DNA from: Olivibacter jilunii
GTDB lineage: Bacteria > Bacteroidota > Bacteroidia > Sphingobacteriales > Sphingobacteriaceae
DNA: 64,000 nt
Direction: 5' to 3'
NCBI RefSeq assembly: GCF_900607235.1
Contig: NZ_LR027848.1
Coordinates: 857,241 to 921,240 of the forward strand
Part shown: one piece after another, positions 24,583 to 34,500 of the stretch
Layout of the letters: every line of letters starts with the position of its first letter
How positions within the stretch are numbered: the stretch's first letter is position 1
Position numbers and translations under genes: made by a program
The notes under the pieces: generated by a model
Databases searched by the model: none
Told to the model about the DNA's origin: nothing
What the model saw: only the letters and a program-made list of their open reading frames with translations

Positions 24583-26993
24583 TCCAGTTGCGCTATAATC
24601 TTGTTTAGTCTATCTTCCAACGCCTCATTACTGAAACGTTCCCGGAAGGATTCTGCAAATATAGGAAAAGCAAACGGTGTCAAGCGGTCGGTTTTATTGA
24701 TGATAATTTTTTGCGAGGTAATGCGATTCAGGGCATTCAATAAGCGATTGTAGTCTAACTGGAAATCAAAAACTTCGTCGTAAGCTTCTCGGAGCAGTAA
24801 ATTATCGCTTTCATACTCCTCAAACACCTTAAAAAATAAACCTGAATTTGCTTGCAAATGCTTGGTTTTTATCTTTTTTCCCGGAAAGCCTTGAAAAACC
24901 AAACCGGCGATACCGGCGATATCCCGAAAACGTTTCCTTGCCAATTCGGTCATGTTGACACTCTGTTGTATATCCTCGCTTAAATTTTCAACAGAAAAAA
25001 GACCGTTGGCAATAGCGGTTTTTATATCGATTTCTTGGTCGCTTAATAATTCGAAGCCATAATCGTTGAGGGCAACAGAAAAAGTATATGGTTTTGCCTT
25101 TCCTAATCGGTGCGCAATTAAGGCAGCCATGCCCTCGTGAATAAATTTTCCTTCAAAAGGGAAGAAGAACAAATGGTGACCTTCTTTTGTTTCTGTTTGC
25201 TCCACTACCAGATACTCATTGCTAGGCAAGGTACTGCGTCTTTGCTGTTCCAGAAAAAGAGGTTTGAGAAAAGAAATTTCCGGTTCTTGGGCTGCGGAGG
25301 TTTGCCACTGATCCAAAACGTGGCGAATAGCGAAGGAAAGGTGCGTAGAGAGGGGTAAACGCCCGCCCATCCAAGAAGGAACCAGTCCCTTTTTCTTATT
25401 GGACATCCTGACAATCGCTTGCAGGTCTTTTACACGGATCAACTCTAAATTTTTGCCGGCAAACCAAAAGGTATCCCCCGGATTGAGACGCGAAATAAAC
25501 CATTCCTCAATACTGCCAATATATTTGCCGCTAAGGTATTTAACGGTCATCATTGTGTCGCTTACGATGGCGCCTATACTCAGGCGATGGCGCATGGCCA
25601 CCTTTTTGCTGACAACCTTATAAACCCCCTCTTCAATCACTACTTTGTGAAACTCATCGTAAGCATCTAGCGTCTTGCCGCCCTGTGTAATCATCAAGAG
25701 ACATTGCGTAAACTCTTCCCAGCTAATCGATTCAAAACAGTGCGTGCTCTTTATTTCTGAGAAGACTTCCTGCGGCCTGAATCCGTCTGATACGGCTAAG
25801 GTTACCAAGTATTGAATCAATACGTCAAAAGAACGGATATAAGGAATGCGATCTTCCATCAATTGATGCTGCTCGGCATAACGGAGGGCTGCCCCCTCCA
25901 TAATTTCGAGCGAGTGAGTTGGTACGAACCAAATTTTGCTCGTCGCCCCGGGTCGGTGACCACTGCGCCCGGCACGTTGCAAAAAGCGAGCAATCCCTTT
26001 GGCGGATCCTACCTGAACCACGGTGTCCACCGGCCGAAAATCCACACCTAAGTCCAGGCTACTGGTACATACCACTGCCTTTAATGTGCCGGCATGCAAT
26101 GCTTGCTCTACCCATTGTCGGATTTCTTCACTTAGCGATCCGTGATGCAAGGCGAGAATACCGGCTAGATCGGGTTGGAGACGTAGCAATTGCTGATACC
26201 AGATCTCGGCTTGAGACCGCGTATTGGTAAAAATTAAGGTCGTATCGCTATTATTAACAATTTCGAGCACCTTGGTGGCCAAGTGGATGCCTAAATGACC
26301 GCCCCAAGGAAATTTTTCTAAAACATCCGGGAGTACGGTGGTTATTTGCGTTTTCTTTGGAAGGTTTGCTTTAATAATCACGCCGTCTTGCTTTCCGAGA
26401 AGAATTTGTTTGGCTTCCTCTAGGTTCCCAATGGTCGCAGAAATACCCCAAATCTGCAACTGTGGATTAAGGTCCTTCAACTTAGATAGGCCAAGCTCTG
26501 TCAGCACACCCCTTTTGCTGCCTAATAACTCGTGCCACTCATCAACTACTACAAATTGGATGCTCTTCAATCGCGACGCATAACCTTTTTGGGCTAGCAT
26601 CAAATGGATACTCTCGGGAGTAGTGATAAGGACATCGGGACTTTCTTTGATTTGTCGTTGTCTTTCTTTCAGTGTAGTGTCTCCGGTGCGTAGGGCTATA
26701 TCCAGTTTTAAATCGAGATCATTGTTCACTCGATTGAGCGCCAGTACCATCTCTTGCGATAACGATCGTAGGGGCGTTATCCACAGGCAATATGTTCCAC
26801 GTGACACTTTCGTTTGGCTTTGCCTAAAGGCCAATAATCGCTCCAAAATACCAAACCACATGGCGTAAGTTTTACCGTAACCGGTTGGGGCATTCAGTAA
26901 ACCGGAAGCGCCTTTAATTATGGCCTGCCAAGTTTCCTTTTGAAATCGGTGCGGCGACCATCGTTTAAGTTCAAACCATTTTTCAGCTAACAC
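24579..26993 (-). CDS. Ligase-associated DNA damage response DEXH helicase (Lhr-like)
   Basis: An 804-residue superfamily 2 helicase of the Lhr-C branch, which unwinds DNA 3' to 5' in repair. Walker A is APTGYGKT (about residues 36-43), the DExH box reads VVVDEWHELLGSKRG, SAT is in WGISATIGNLEE, and motif VI is in FLQRAGRSGHRPG. The C-terminal half holds the Lhr winged-helix and wrapper regions. It lies 94 nt after the ligase gene; that gap carries word repeats, so it may have its own transcript, but it is in the same direction and cluster. Confidence 0.94.
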   Translation of the reverse strand: MLAEKWFELKRWSPHRFQKETWQAIIKGASGLLNAPTGYGKTYAMWFGILERLLAFRQSQTKVSRGTYCLWITPLRSLSQEMVLALNRVNNDLDLKLDIALRTGDTTLKERQRQIKESPDVLITTPESIHLMLAQKGYASRLKSIQFVVVDEWHELLGSKRGVLTELGLSKLKDLNPQLQIWGISATIGNLEEAKQILLGKQDGVIIKANLPKKTQITTVLPDVLEKFPWGGHLGIHLATKVLEIVNNSDTTLIFTNTRSQAEIWYQQLLRLQPDLAGILALHHGSLSEEIRQWVEQALHAGTLKAVVCTSSLDLGVDFRPVDTVVQVGSAKGIARFLQRAGRSGHRPGATSKIWFVPTHSLEIMEGAALRYAEQHQLMEDRIPYIRSFDVLIQYLVTLAVSDGFRPQEVFSEIKSTHCFESISWEEFTQCLLMITQGGKTLDAYDEFHKVVIEEGVYKVVSKKVAMRHRLSIGAIVSDTMMTVKYLSGKYIGSIEEWFISRLNPGDTFWFAGKNLELIRVKDLQAIVRMSNKKKGLVPSWMGGRLPLSTHLSFAIRHVLDQWQTSAAQEPEISFLKPLFLEQQRRSTLPSNEYLVVEQTETKEGHHLFFFPFEGKFIHEGMAALIAHRLGKAKPYTFSVALNDYGFELLSDQEIDIKTAIANGLFSVENLSEDIQQSVNMTELARKRFRDIAGIAGLVFQGFPGKKIKTKHLQANSGLFFKVFEEYESDNLLLREAYDEVFDFQLDYNRLLNALNRITSQKIIINKTDRLTPFAFPIFAESFRERFSNEALEDRLNKIIAQLE

Positions 26994-26996
26994 GTT

Positions 26997-27060
26997 GTTG
27001 ATTATTGGTTACTCGTTAATTGTTATTGGTTATTCGTTAATAGTTGTTAATTGTAAAATA
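26997..27060. repeat. Short degenerate word repeat between ligase and helicase genes
   Basis: Variants of GTTATTGGTTATTCGTTAAT occur three or so times in 64 nt. It resembles the other intergenic word arrays in the first 30 kb but uses different words. Confidence 0.45.
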
Positions 27061-27087
27061 CTATTTCTTTAGACATTGCTTTCCGCT

Positions 27088-28686
27088 TTAAGCCTTCTGT
27101 TGCTTCAGCAAAGCTAATAAATCCGCTTTTGTGTTTGCTTCCTTTGCCGGTTTATCTTTTCGCCAACGGACGATACGCGGAAAACGCAAAGCTATACCCG
27201 ATTTGTGGCGGGGAGACGAACTGATTCCTTCAAAGGCGAGCTCAAAAACCAATGTTGGTGTTACACTCCTCACGGGGCCAAATTTATCAATGGTATGCCG
27301 TTTTATCCAAGCATCAACTTCCAATATCTCTTTGTCTGTCAGTCCTGAATAGGCCTTGGCAAAGGGGACCAGCTCTCCATTATCCCATACGGCAAATGTA
27401 TAATCGGTATATAAATTTGCCCGTCGTCCATGTCCTCGTTGTCCATATATTAAAACGCCGTCAATCGTATAAGGCTCAACTTTCCATTTCCACCAATTGC
27501 CTCTGCGGCGTCCTGTTTCATAAATGCTTTGCTTCCTTTTAAGCATAACTCCTTCACATTGATAAGCCCTCGCCTCTTCACGTGCGCGAGCGACGTCGTG
27601 CCACGTATCGCAAGGAATGATGCCGGAAATCAGAAGAGGGATGTCCCGGGGAAGCTTTTCCAAGAGCGTCACTAACAGATTGCGTCGCGTTTCTAATGGC
27701 CGGGCGCGAATATCTTCTCCATCGTATTCCAATAGATCATAACAGATCATGATTAAAGGCGCATCAGCGAGTATTTTTTTGCTTAATTGCTTTCGGCCGG
27801 TCCGCGTTTGCATCACCGAAAAAGGAAGTACTTTTTCGTCTTTAAAAGGAAGTATCTCACCATCTATCACGGTACCATTCGGTAGTAAATCAGCCAAGGG
27901 ATGAAATTCCGGAAATTTATCCGTCAATAAGTCTTCACCTCGACTCCATATATATAAACTGCCGTTGCGAACAATGATCTGTCCTCTTATGCCATCGTAT
28001 TTCCGCTCAATAAACCATTCGTCCGCATTTCCTAAACTTTCAGGGTCTTTATCTAATTGATAAGCTAAATAAAAGGGATACGGTTCAAAACTGCGCTCGT
28101 CCTTCGGCATTTCTGTCAAAAGAAGTTGCTGAACGTCCGCCGTAGTGGGGTGCCAATTACCCATCAGTCTATGTGCCATTTCGCTTTCCGGTTTATCAAA
28201 AGTTATCGACAAAGCTTTAATGACTAGTTGTTTGGATACACCCATCCGGAAGTTTCCGGTAATCAATTTGTTAAAGACAAAGCGGTGGTTGTTTGGTGTA
28301 TGCATCCATCTGGAAGAAAGGGCCGCTTCCATCTCTTCGTCGCTAAGATTCTTCAAATCGTGTAAAAAAGCCATCGTTTCGTTTAATGTGTAAGCCTTTG
28401 GCTCAAGCGGTGGTGGCAAACACAGTGCGATCGTCTCTGCCAAATCCCCCACTACATGATATGATTCCTCGAAAAGCCAGGCGGGAAGTTGCGATAATTG
28501 GATGGCCGCTTGGCGAAGTATGGCCGTTTTAACAAAGCGTCCGGTTGATTTACCCATTAGCAGGTATACACACCATAATAGATCTTGGTTGTGCGCCGAC
28601 CTGAAGTAACGAACGAGGGCCTCCACTTTTGCATTCGTTGAGGTTGTTCGATCTATTTCTTCGAATAGCTCATTGAATGCTCTCAT
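27088..28686 (-). CDS. ATP-dependent DNA ligase of the ligase-associated repair cluster
   Basis: A 532-residue ATP-dependent DNA ligase, additional to the NAD-dependent housekeeping LigA expected elsewhere. An N-terminal DNA-binding domain (about 1-190) is followed by the nucleotidyltransferase core with the adenylated lysine K229 in RKYDGIRGQ, then the motifs VIDGEILPF, EGVMLKRK and WWKWK, and an OB-fold domain. The start overlaps the exonuclease gene end by 17 nt, so they are coupled. Family knowledge places it in double-strand break or crosslink repair with its three neighbours. Confidence 0.95.
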   Translation of the reverse strand: MRAFNELFEEIDRTTSTNAKVEALVRYFRSAHNQDLLWCVYLLMGKSTGRFVKTAILRQAAIQLSQLPAWLFEESYHVVGDLAETIALCLPPPLEPKAYTLNETMAFLHDLKNLSDEEMEAALSSRWMHTPNNHRFVFNKLITGNFRMGVSKQLVIKALSITFDKPESEMAHRLMGNWHPTTADVQQLLLTEMPKDERSFEPYPFYLAYQLDKDPESLGNADEWFIERKYDGIRGQIIVRNGSLYIWSRGEDLLTDKFPEFHPLADLLPNGTVIDGEILPFKDEKVLPFSVMQTRTGRKQLSKKILADAPLIMICYDLLEYDGEDIRARPLETRRNLLVTLLEKLPRDIPLLISGIIPCDTWHDVARAREEARAYQCEGVMLKRKQSIYETGRRRGNWWKWKVEPYTIDGVLIYGQRGHGRRANLYTDYTFAVWDNGELVPFAKAYSGLTDKEILEVDAWIKRHTIDKFGPVRSVTPTLVFELAFEGISSSPRHKSGIALRFPRIVRWRKDKPAKEANTKADLLALLKQQKA

Positions 28687-29683
28687 CCCTGTCCTCCTGC
28701 ATTAAAAGGTCGTCTTCATACAACGTATCCACTTCTATGGCATTTACATGGTACTGCTCGCGGAGCCACTTGGCGTAAATGGATTTATAACCGTGTGTTA
28801 CATAGATGTTTTCGGCTTCCGTGGCTGTGATTGCTAAATTTAATTGTGACCAATCTGCATGATCTGATAAGACAAATCCGCGGTTGACATTCCTTCTTCT
28901 TCTGGCGCCTCTCAACTGCATCCAACCACTACAATAAGCTACTTCGTACGGTGCAAATTTCTTCATCCAAGAAGAGTGCAAGGCACTTGGAGGCATTACC
29001 ACGACATAAGGTGCTGGAATTTTTTTTATATCAGCTGATGCATAGGCGACGTTATGCAACCGGTGTCCGTCATCAATTAATCGTTGTTGAATATTTACAA
29101 TGGCACCATGTGCGTAAATAGGTAAACCGGTTTTTCCGGCAACTTCAATAATACGTTGCGCCTTCCCTAATGAGTAGCCGACCATCAGTGAATTTATGTT
29201 GGCTTTTCGATTATTATCGATCCAGTTGAGCATATCCCGTTCTACTTCATAAGCTTCGGGAAAGCGATAAACCGGCAGACCGAAGGTAGACTCCGATACG
29301 AAATGGTGGCACTTTACCGGATCAAAGGGGGTAGAGATTCCATCCCTTTCCAGCTTATAGTCGCCCGACACCACCCAAACTTCTCCTTTATAACTAAGAC
29401 GTATCTGTGCCGATCCAATAATGTGTCCGGCAGGGTGTAAAGAAACTTTGACACCATTTATGTCTATTTCTTCTCCGTAGCCTAAACACTGAATCGACGT
29501 CTGGGGTCCAAGTCTTAATTTTAGAAGTGTGGCGCTATCACGATGACAAAGATAATGCTTGCTACCAAAGCGCGCATGGTCTGCGTGGGCGTGTGTTATA
29601 ATTGCCTTATCAACAGGAAACCATGGGTCAATATAGATAGCTGCCTGCGCACAATAAATTCCTTTGTCGTTAAAAGTAAGCAT
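28670..29683 (-). CDS. Ligase-associated DNA damage response exonuclease (metallo-beta-lactamase/beta-CASP fold)
   Basis: A metallo-beta-lactamase-fold nuclease of the Artemis/SNM1-like group found in this ligase cluster. The zinc motif HAHADH lies at residues 31-36, followed by LHPAGHIIGSAQI, VVSGDYKLERDG and, near the end, LSDHADW and YVTHGY. With ATG 29683 (MLTFNDKGIYCAQ) it has 337 residues and the family's usual start; the frame continues to 29719 (12 more residues). First gene of the cluster exonuclease, ligase, helicase, PdeM. Confidence 0.93.
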   Translation of the reverse strand: MLTFNDKGIYCAQAAIYIDPWFPVDKAIITHAHADHARFGSKHYLCHRDSATLLKLRLGPQTSIQCLGYGEEIDINGVKVSLHPAGHIIGSAQIRLSYKGEVWVVSGDYKLERDGISTPFDPVKCHHFVSESTFGLPVYRFPEAYEVERDMLNWIDNNRKANINSLMVGYSLGKAQRIIEVAGKTGLPIYAHGAIVNIQQRLIDDGHRLHNVAYASADIKKIPAPYVVVMPPSALHSSWMKKFAPYEVAYCSGWMQLRGARRRRNVNRGFVLSDHADWSQLNLAITATEAENIYVTHGYKSIYAKWLREQYHVNAIEVDTLYEDDLLMQEDRDESIQ

Positions 29684-29739
29684 AATAGCATTTTGAGAAG
29701 GCTCTTCTCCTGACATCATTCAAGTACTTCTCCGTTCTA

Positions 29740-29900
29740 TAACAGGTAATAGGGATTAAGGTTTGTATAGAGGAGTATACACTGTTAAGGTATAGGGTGT
29801 GAGGTATTTGGGAAGGAAGGTTTAAGGTTCAGGACGTTTTGCGTTAACGAAGGACTTTTACTTTTAACAAAAGGGATTATACCTTAAACCCTAAATATAG
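29740..29900. repeat. Degenerate intergenic word repeat (aaggtttaagg type)
   Basis: The divergent gap between the repair cluster and dapF holds variants of GGTATAGGGTGTGAGGTA and AAGGTTTAAGGTTCAGG, then the opposite-strand form ATACCTTAAACCCTAAA. It is akin to 16362-16520. Apart from the dapF promoter nothing else is seen in 29720-30036. Confidence 0.5.
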
Positions 29901-29974
29901 CCCCGTGCGTGGTACGACGGCCTCATGACATTGGACGTTAAAAAGATTTAGGATAGCCCTGAGAAAAAATCATG

Positions 29975-30005
29975 TTGAAATATACCTGCTTTTTCCCTAA
30001 GTTTG
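29975..30005 (+). promoter_or_regulatory. dapF promoter
   Basis: TTG (29975-29977), 20 bp, TAAGTTTG (29998-30005), an exact match to TAnnTTTG. Transcription would start near 30011, leaving about 26 nt before the GTG start of dapF. Confidence 0.65.
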
Positions 30006-30036
30006 ATGCGTTAAAGAGATATAAAAATCATCGAAC

Positions 30037-30825
30037 GTGAAATTTTTTAAATATCAGGGAGCCGGGAACGATTTCGTTTTAATCGATAATAGGGATCAGC
30101 AATTTGATACAAAGGACACTGCCCTAGTGGCACAGCTTTGTGATCGGCGTTTTGGTATTGGTGCTGACGGACTTATGCTTCTCCAGCAGCGGGCCGGGTA
30201 TGATTTTGAGATGGTGTATTATAATGCTGACGGCAACCCTAGTAGCATGTGTGGCAATGGAGGGCGTTGCATTGTGTCTTTTGCAAAACATTTGGGCATT
30301 ATTGAAAAGTCAACCCGATTTTTGGCGGTAGACGGGGAGCATGAAGCCACTATAAATGATACGGCCGACTGGGTTAGTTTGAAAATTATAGACGTTGAGC
30401 ATATTGAAAAAGATGGCGATGACTTTGTCTTAAATACCGGATCACCACATTATGTAAAAGAAGTGGTGGATTTAAAAAATCTCGATGTGTTTGCTGCAGG
30501 CCGGACGATTCGATATAACGCCACCTATAAGCAGGCAGGTATTAACGTGAATTTTGTAGAGGCCGTAAATGATGGGTATCAAGTACGCACCTATGAGCGA
30601 GGCGTTGAAGATGAAACGCTGGCTTGCGGAACCGGTGTAACGGCTGTAGCGCTCGCTATGGCTTGGCATCATAACCGCTTAGGGACATATAGTACCCCAA
30701 TCAAAGCCATGGGAGGCGACCTCAATATTCGTTTCACTTATTTAGGAAATGGGGTTTTTAAGGACATTTATCTGGAAGGCCCTGCTAAACTGGTTTTTGA
30801 GGGTTTATATCCCGGTAATTCTTAG
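30037..30825 (+). CDS. dapF: Diaminopimelate epimerase
   Basis: Converts LL- to meso-diaminopimelate for lysine and peptidoglycan synthesis, in the cytoplasm, without cofactor. The 262-residue length is normal. The two catalytic cysteines are C72 in SSMCGNGGRC and C197 in ETLACGTGVTA; the N-terminal signature KYQGAGNDFVLID is intact. The start is GTG at 30037, supported by the promoter 26 nt upstream and by the family start. A single-gene unit, with a hairpin after the stop. Confidence 0.96.
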   Translation: MKFFKYQGAGNDFVLIDNRDQQFDTKDTALVAQLCDRRFGIGADGLMLLQQRAGYDFEMVYYNADGNPSSMCGNGGRCIVSFAKHLGIIEKSTRFLAVDGEHEATINDTADWVSLKIIDVEHIEKDGDDFVLNTGSPHYVKEVVDLKNLDVFAAGRTIRYNATYKQAGINVNFVEAVNDGYQVRTYERGVEDETLACGTGVTAVALAMAWHHNRLGTYSTPIKAMGGDLNIRFTYLGNGVFKDIYLEGPAKLVFEGLYPGNS

Positions 30826-30843
30826 TCAATTTTCAATTTCTTT

Positions 30844-30868
30844 GAACAAATAGCCCACCTATTTGTTC
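30844..30868 (+). terminator. Palindromic hairpin after dapF
   Basis: A perfect 10-bp inverted repeat, GAACAAATAG/CTATTTGTTC, around a 5-nt loop, 19 nt after the dapF stop. It has no T-run after it, so it could be a weak terminator, an mRNA-stabilising end or a protein site. Confidence 0.4.
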
Positions 30869-31595
30869 CATCGTTAAGAACCAATTATAACGCGTATAGA
30901 AATATTGGATAGGTAAGAAGGACATAGGTACGCTGCAACATTGCTAAGTTGCTAATTTAACGAGTCGTATAAGGGAGCAAAAAAGAATCTCACTCTTCCG
31001 GAGATTGCGCCGTTTTATATGATAATAACTTATTTTAAAGATTCTATTGTGTGTTTTAAGGTTCTTTAAGGCATAGATTGCTATTTTTTTTAATTTTTTA
31101 TAATACAAAAATTTTATCCGATGCTTTTTGTAAAAAAAACATAGCTTTTGTTTAAAAAATAGATGATAGATTTTTCATTTTTTTCTTTACTTTTTATTTT
31201 ATTGATATTTAAAATACAATAAATGTGTATAAAAATGCTTTTTATGTATATTTTATTTTGTGTTTTTGTAACAATTTTTCATTTTTCTTGGATACGAATG
31301 TTATTTGAATAATATTTGTTGGAAATTTTTATTCTTTATTGTGTTTTTTACTGAAATCTATCTTTTGTAATGAATAGTTTTTGTGTTTTTGGAATTTTTT
31401 ATGAAAGTTAGCGCCGTAATTGTGTATTTGAGAAAGGAATTTGTTTTCAGTAGAGCTGCTCAGCGTCGAAAATTTGTTTTAGTAATAAAGCCAGCCGAAT
31501 AAAGCTGTTGATATTGCTGAAATTGTCTTACATGTTGCTTACGAGGAAGGTAAGCACTATTATATCCAATAATCATTAACCATTCAAACAAACAC
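30869..31595 (+). promoter_or_regulatory. Long T-rich region with the probable promoter of susC pair 1
   Basis: No gene is seen in these 727 nt. From about 31081 to 31420 the + strand is strikingly T-rich. A promoter candidate is TTG (31288-31290), 20 bp, AATATTTG (31311-31318; seven of eight matches to TAnnTTTG), the same -7 box as the one proposed for susC pair 2. It would give a leader of about 270 nt before ATG 31596. In such T-rich DNA a chance match is possible. Confidence 0.4.
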
Positions 31596-34500
31596 ATGAA
31601 ACAGAAACTACTCAGTTTCTTTCTTGTTAGCTTGGCTTTATTAGGAAGCCTTTATGCGCAAGAAAGAACGATTCGAGGAAAGGTCACTGCAAAGGACAGT
31701 GGCGAACCGCTGCCGGGCGTGTCCGTGATGGCGGTCGGTACATCATCAGGCTCAACAACTAATGAAGAGGGAATTTACTCCATTTCGGTTCCCGCAAATG
31801 CGAAAGCATTAATCTTCTCCTACATTGGTTTTGAGAAAGAAACGGTATCTATTGGTAACCAAACAGTGATAGACGTTGAATTATCACAGGATGCCCAGGC
31901 ATTAAGTGAGGTCGTAGTGACAGCGCTAGGTATTGAACGTAAAAGAAACGAGCTGGGTTATGCCGCTCAGGAAGTGAGAAGCGAAGATATTACCCGCACA
32001 AGAGACAATAACTTCACAAATGCGCTTTCCGGAAAGGTGGCAGGTTTGGATATTAAGCAATCCGGTACAATGGGGGGCTCAACAAACGTAGTCATGCGGG
32101 GGTATAAGTCATTAACCGGGAATAATCAGGCTTTATTCGTTATTGATGGAGTTCCTGTCAGTAACGTCAACACCAATACTGATTTGCAAGAAGATGCCGA
32201 TGCCCAGAATCAAGGACGTGGAGGCTACGACTACGGTAACGCCGCTGCTGACATCAATCCCGATGATATTGAGTCCATCAACGTGTTGAAGGGAGCGGCT
32301 GCTTCCGCATTATATGGATCTCGCGCATCCAATGGGGTGATTATGATTACCACCAAAAAGGGAAAGAAAAATAGTACCAATATTACGATCAATAGTGGTC
32401 TAACTATTGGTAAAATAGATAAAAGCACCTTTGCCAAGTATCAGAAAGAGTACGGAGCGGGATATGTTAACCAGTATAGCGAAGAAGGCTATGCCTCTCC
32501 CGATGGAAATTTCTGGTATGAAACCGTATTCGGTAATTCCGGACCGGCTTTGGTAGTACCCTTTACAGAAGATGCCTCTTATGGTGCAGCTTTCGATCCA
32601 AATTTGTTGGTATATCAATGGGATGCCTTTGATGAAACCTCGCCAAACTATGGCAAGGCAACTCCTTGGGTAGGTGCGCAAAATGATCCATCTAAATTCT
32701 ATAAAACCGGTTTAAACTCCATGCAAAGCATCAGTATTGATGGAGGTGGTGATGTAACTACATATAAAGTAGGTTATACCCGAAACGATGAGACCGGTGT
32801 TTTGCCTAACAGTAAGATTACCAAGAACATGTTTAATCTTTCCGGATCCCATCAAATTAATGATAAATTAACGGTTAGTGCTACTGCCAATTTTTCTAGA
32901 GTAGATGCAATTGGCCGATATGGAACGGGTTATGATGGAAGAAATCCGAATCAGGGTTTCCGTCAGTGGTGGCAGACGAATGTCGATATTAGAGAATTGG
33001 AAAGAGCTTACGAGCGAGAGGGAAGAAATGTTACCTGGAATTGGTCGGATATCGACGCAACTGGACCTATTTACTCCAACAATCCTTACTGGGAGCGTTA
33101 CAAAAACTACCAGAACGACAGTCGTAACCGTTATTTCGGAAGTGCCGTCGTAAACTGGAAGCCTCTGGAATGGATGGATGTAATGGGCCGTGTTACTTTT
33201 GATGGATCGAATGAGTTCCAGGAAGAACGCCTGGCAATCGGTGGTGCAGAAGTGCCGGAATACCAACGTTACGATCGTACCTATAGTGAGGCCAATTACG
33301 ATTTGATGCTTAATTTCCATAAAGATCTGGCAGAAGATTTGACATTTACGGGTTTATTGGGAAGTAACTTGAGAAGAAATTATTTATCGGCTATTCGGGC
33401 ACAAACGAATGGGGGCTTAGCTTATGAGGGCATTTATTCCCTTTCCAACTCCATTTTCCCGATAGAACCGCCCAAAGAACGGTATGAAAGAATCGGAGTA
33501 GACGGTATTTTTGCCAATGCCAACTTCGGTTACAAAGAAACTTATTTTATAGAAGGGTCTATCCGTCGCGATCAGTCAACTACACTTCCAACGGATAACA
33601 ATGTGTATTGGTACCCCTCTGTTGCCGGTAGTTTCTTGTTTTCAAATTTATTAAAGGATTCCAACTGGCTAGATTACGGTAAATTACGGGTTAATTATGC
33701 GGAGGTTGGAAACGACGCATCGGCTTTAAGTTTGTATAATACCTACACCATTAATACACCTTTTAATGGAATTCCTATGGCTTCTATTGCTGAGGAGCTA
33801 CGTAATTCAAATCTGAAACCGGAACGTACCAAAAGTTTTGAGGTAGGTTTGGAGATGAATTTCTGGGATTCAAGAGTCGGCTTTGATGCCAGTTATTATC
33901 GCTCAACCTCCTTTGACCAGATTATGGCCGTAACCGTTTCCTCAGCCACCGGATATGATCGGCGTTGGGTGAATGCGGGTTCTTTACGAAACCAAGGTTT
34001 CGAACTGAGTGCTTTTGTAATCCCGGTGCGGACCAACGATTTTTCTTGGACTCTGAATCTGAATTTCGCACGTAACCGCAATAAGATGATCGAGTTGTAC
34101 GAAGGGAATAACAATTTACAGCTTGGTACCTTCCAAGGTGGTATAACCTTAAATGCCACTTTAGATCAACCCTTTGGTACTTTAAGAGGGGTTGATTATC
34201 TATATCTTGATGGACATCATGGTGACCCCGACTATCGCATAGTTGGCGAAGATGGTTACTATCTTACTTCCAGTCCGGATCAAGTGCTAGGCAATATTAA
34301 TCCCGACTGGTTGGGCGGTATTCAAAACAACTTTAAGTATAAGGATTTTTCATTGTCCTTCTTAATCGATATTAAAAAAGGCGGTAGTTTATTCTCATTG
34401 GATCAATATTACGGAATGTCGACCGGGATCTATCCCGAAACGGCTGGATTGAACGATTTAGGCAATCCAAAGCGTTTACCAATCAGTCAAGGAGGTGGCG

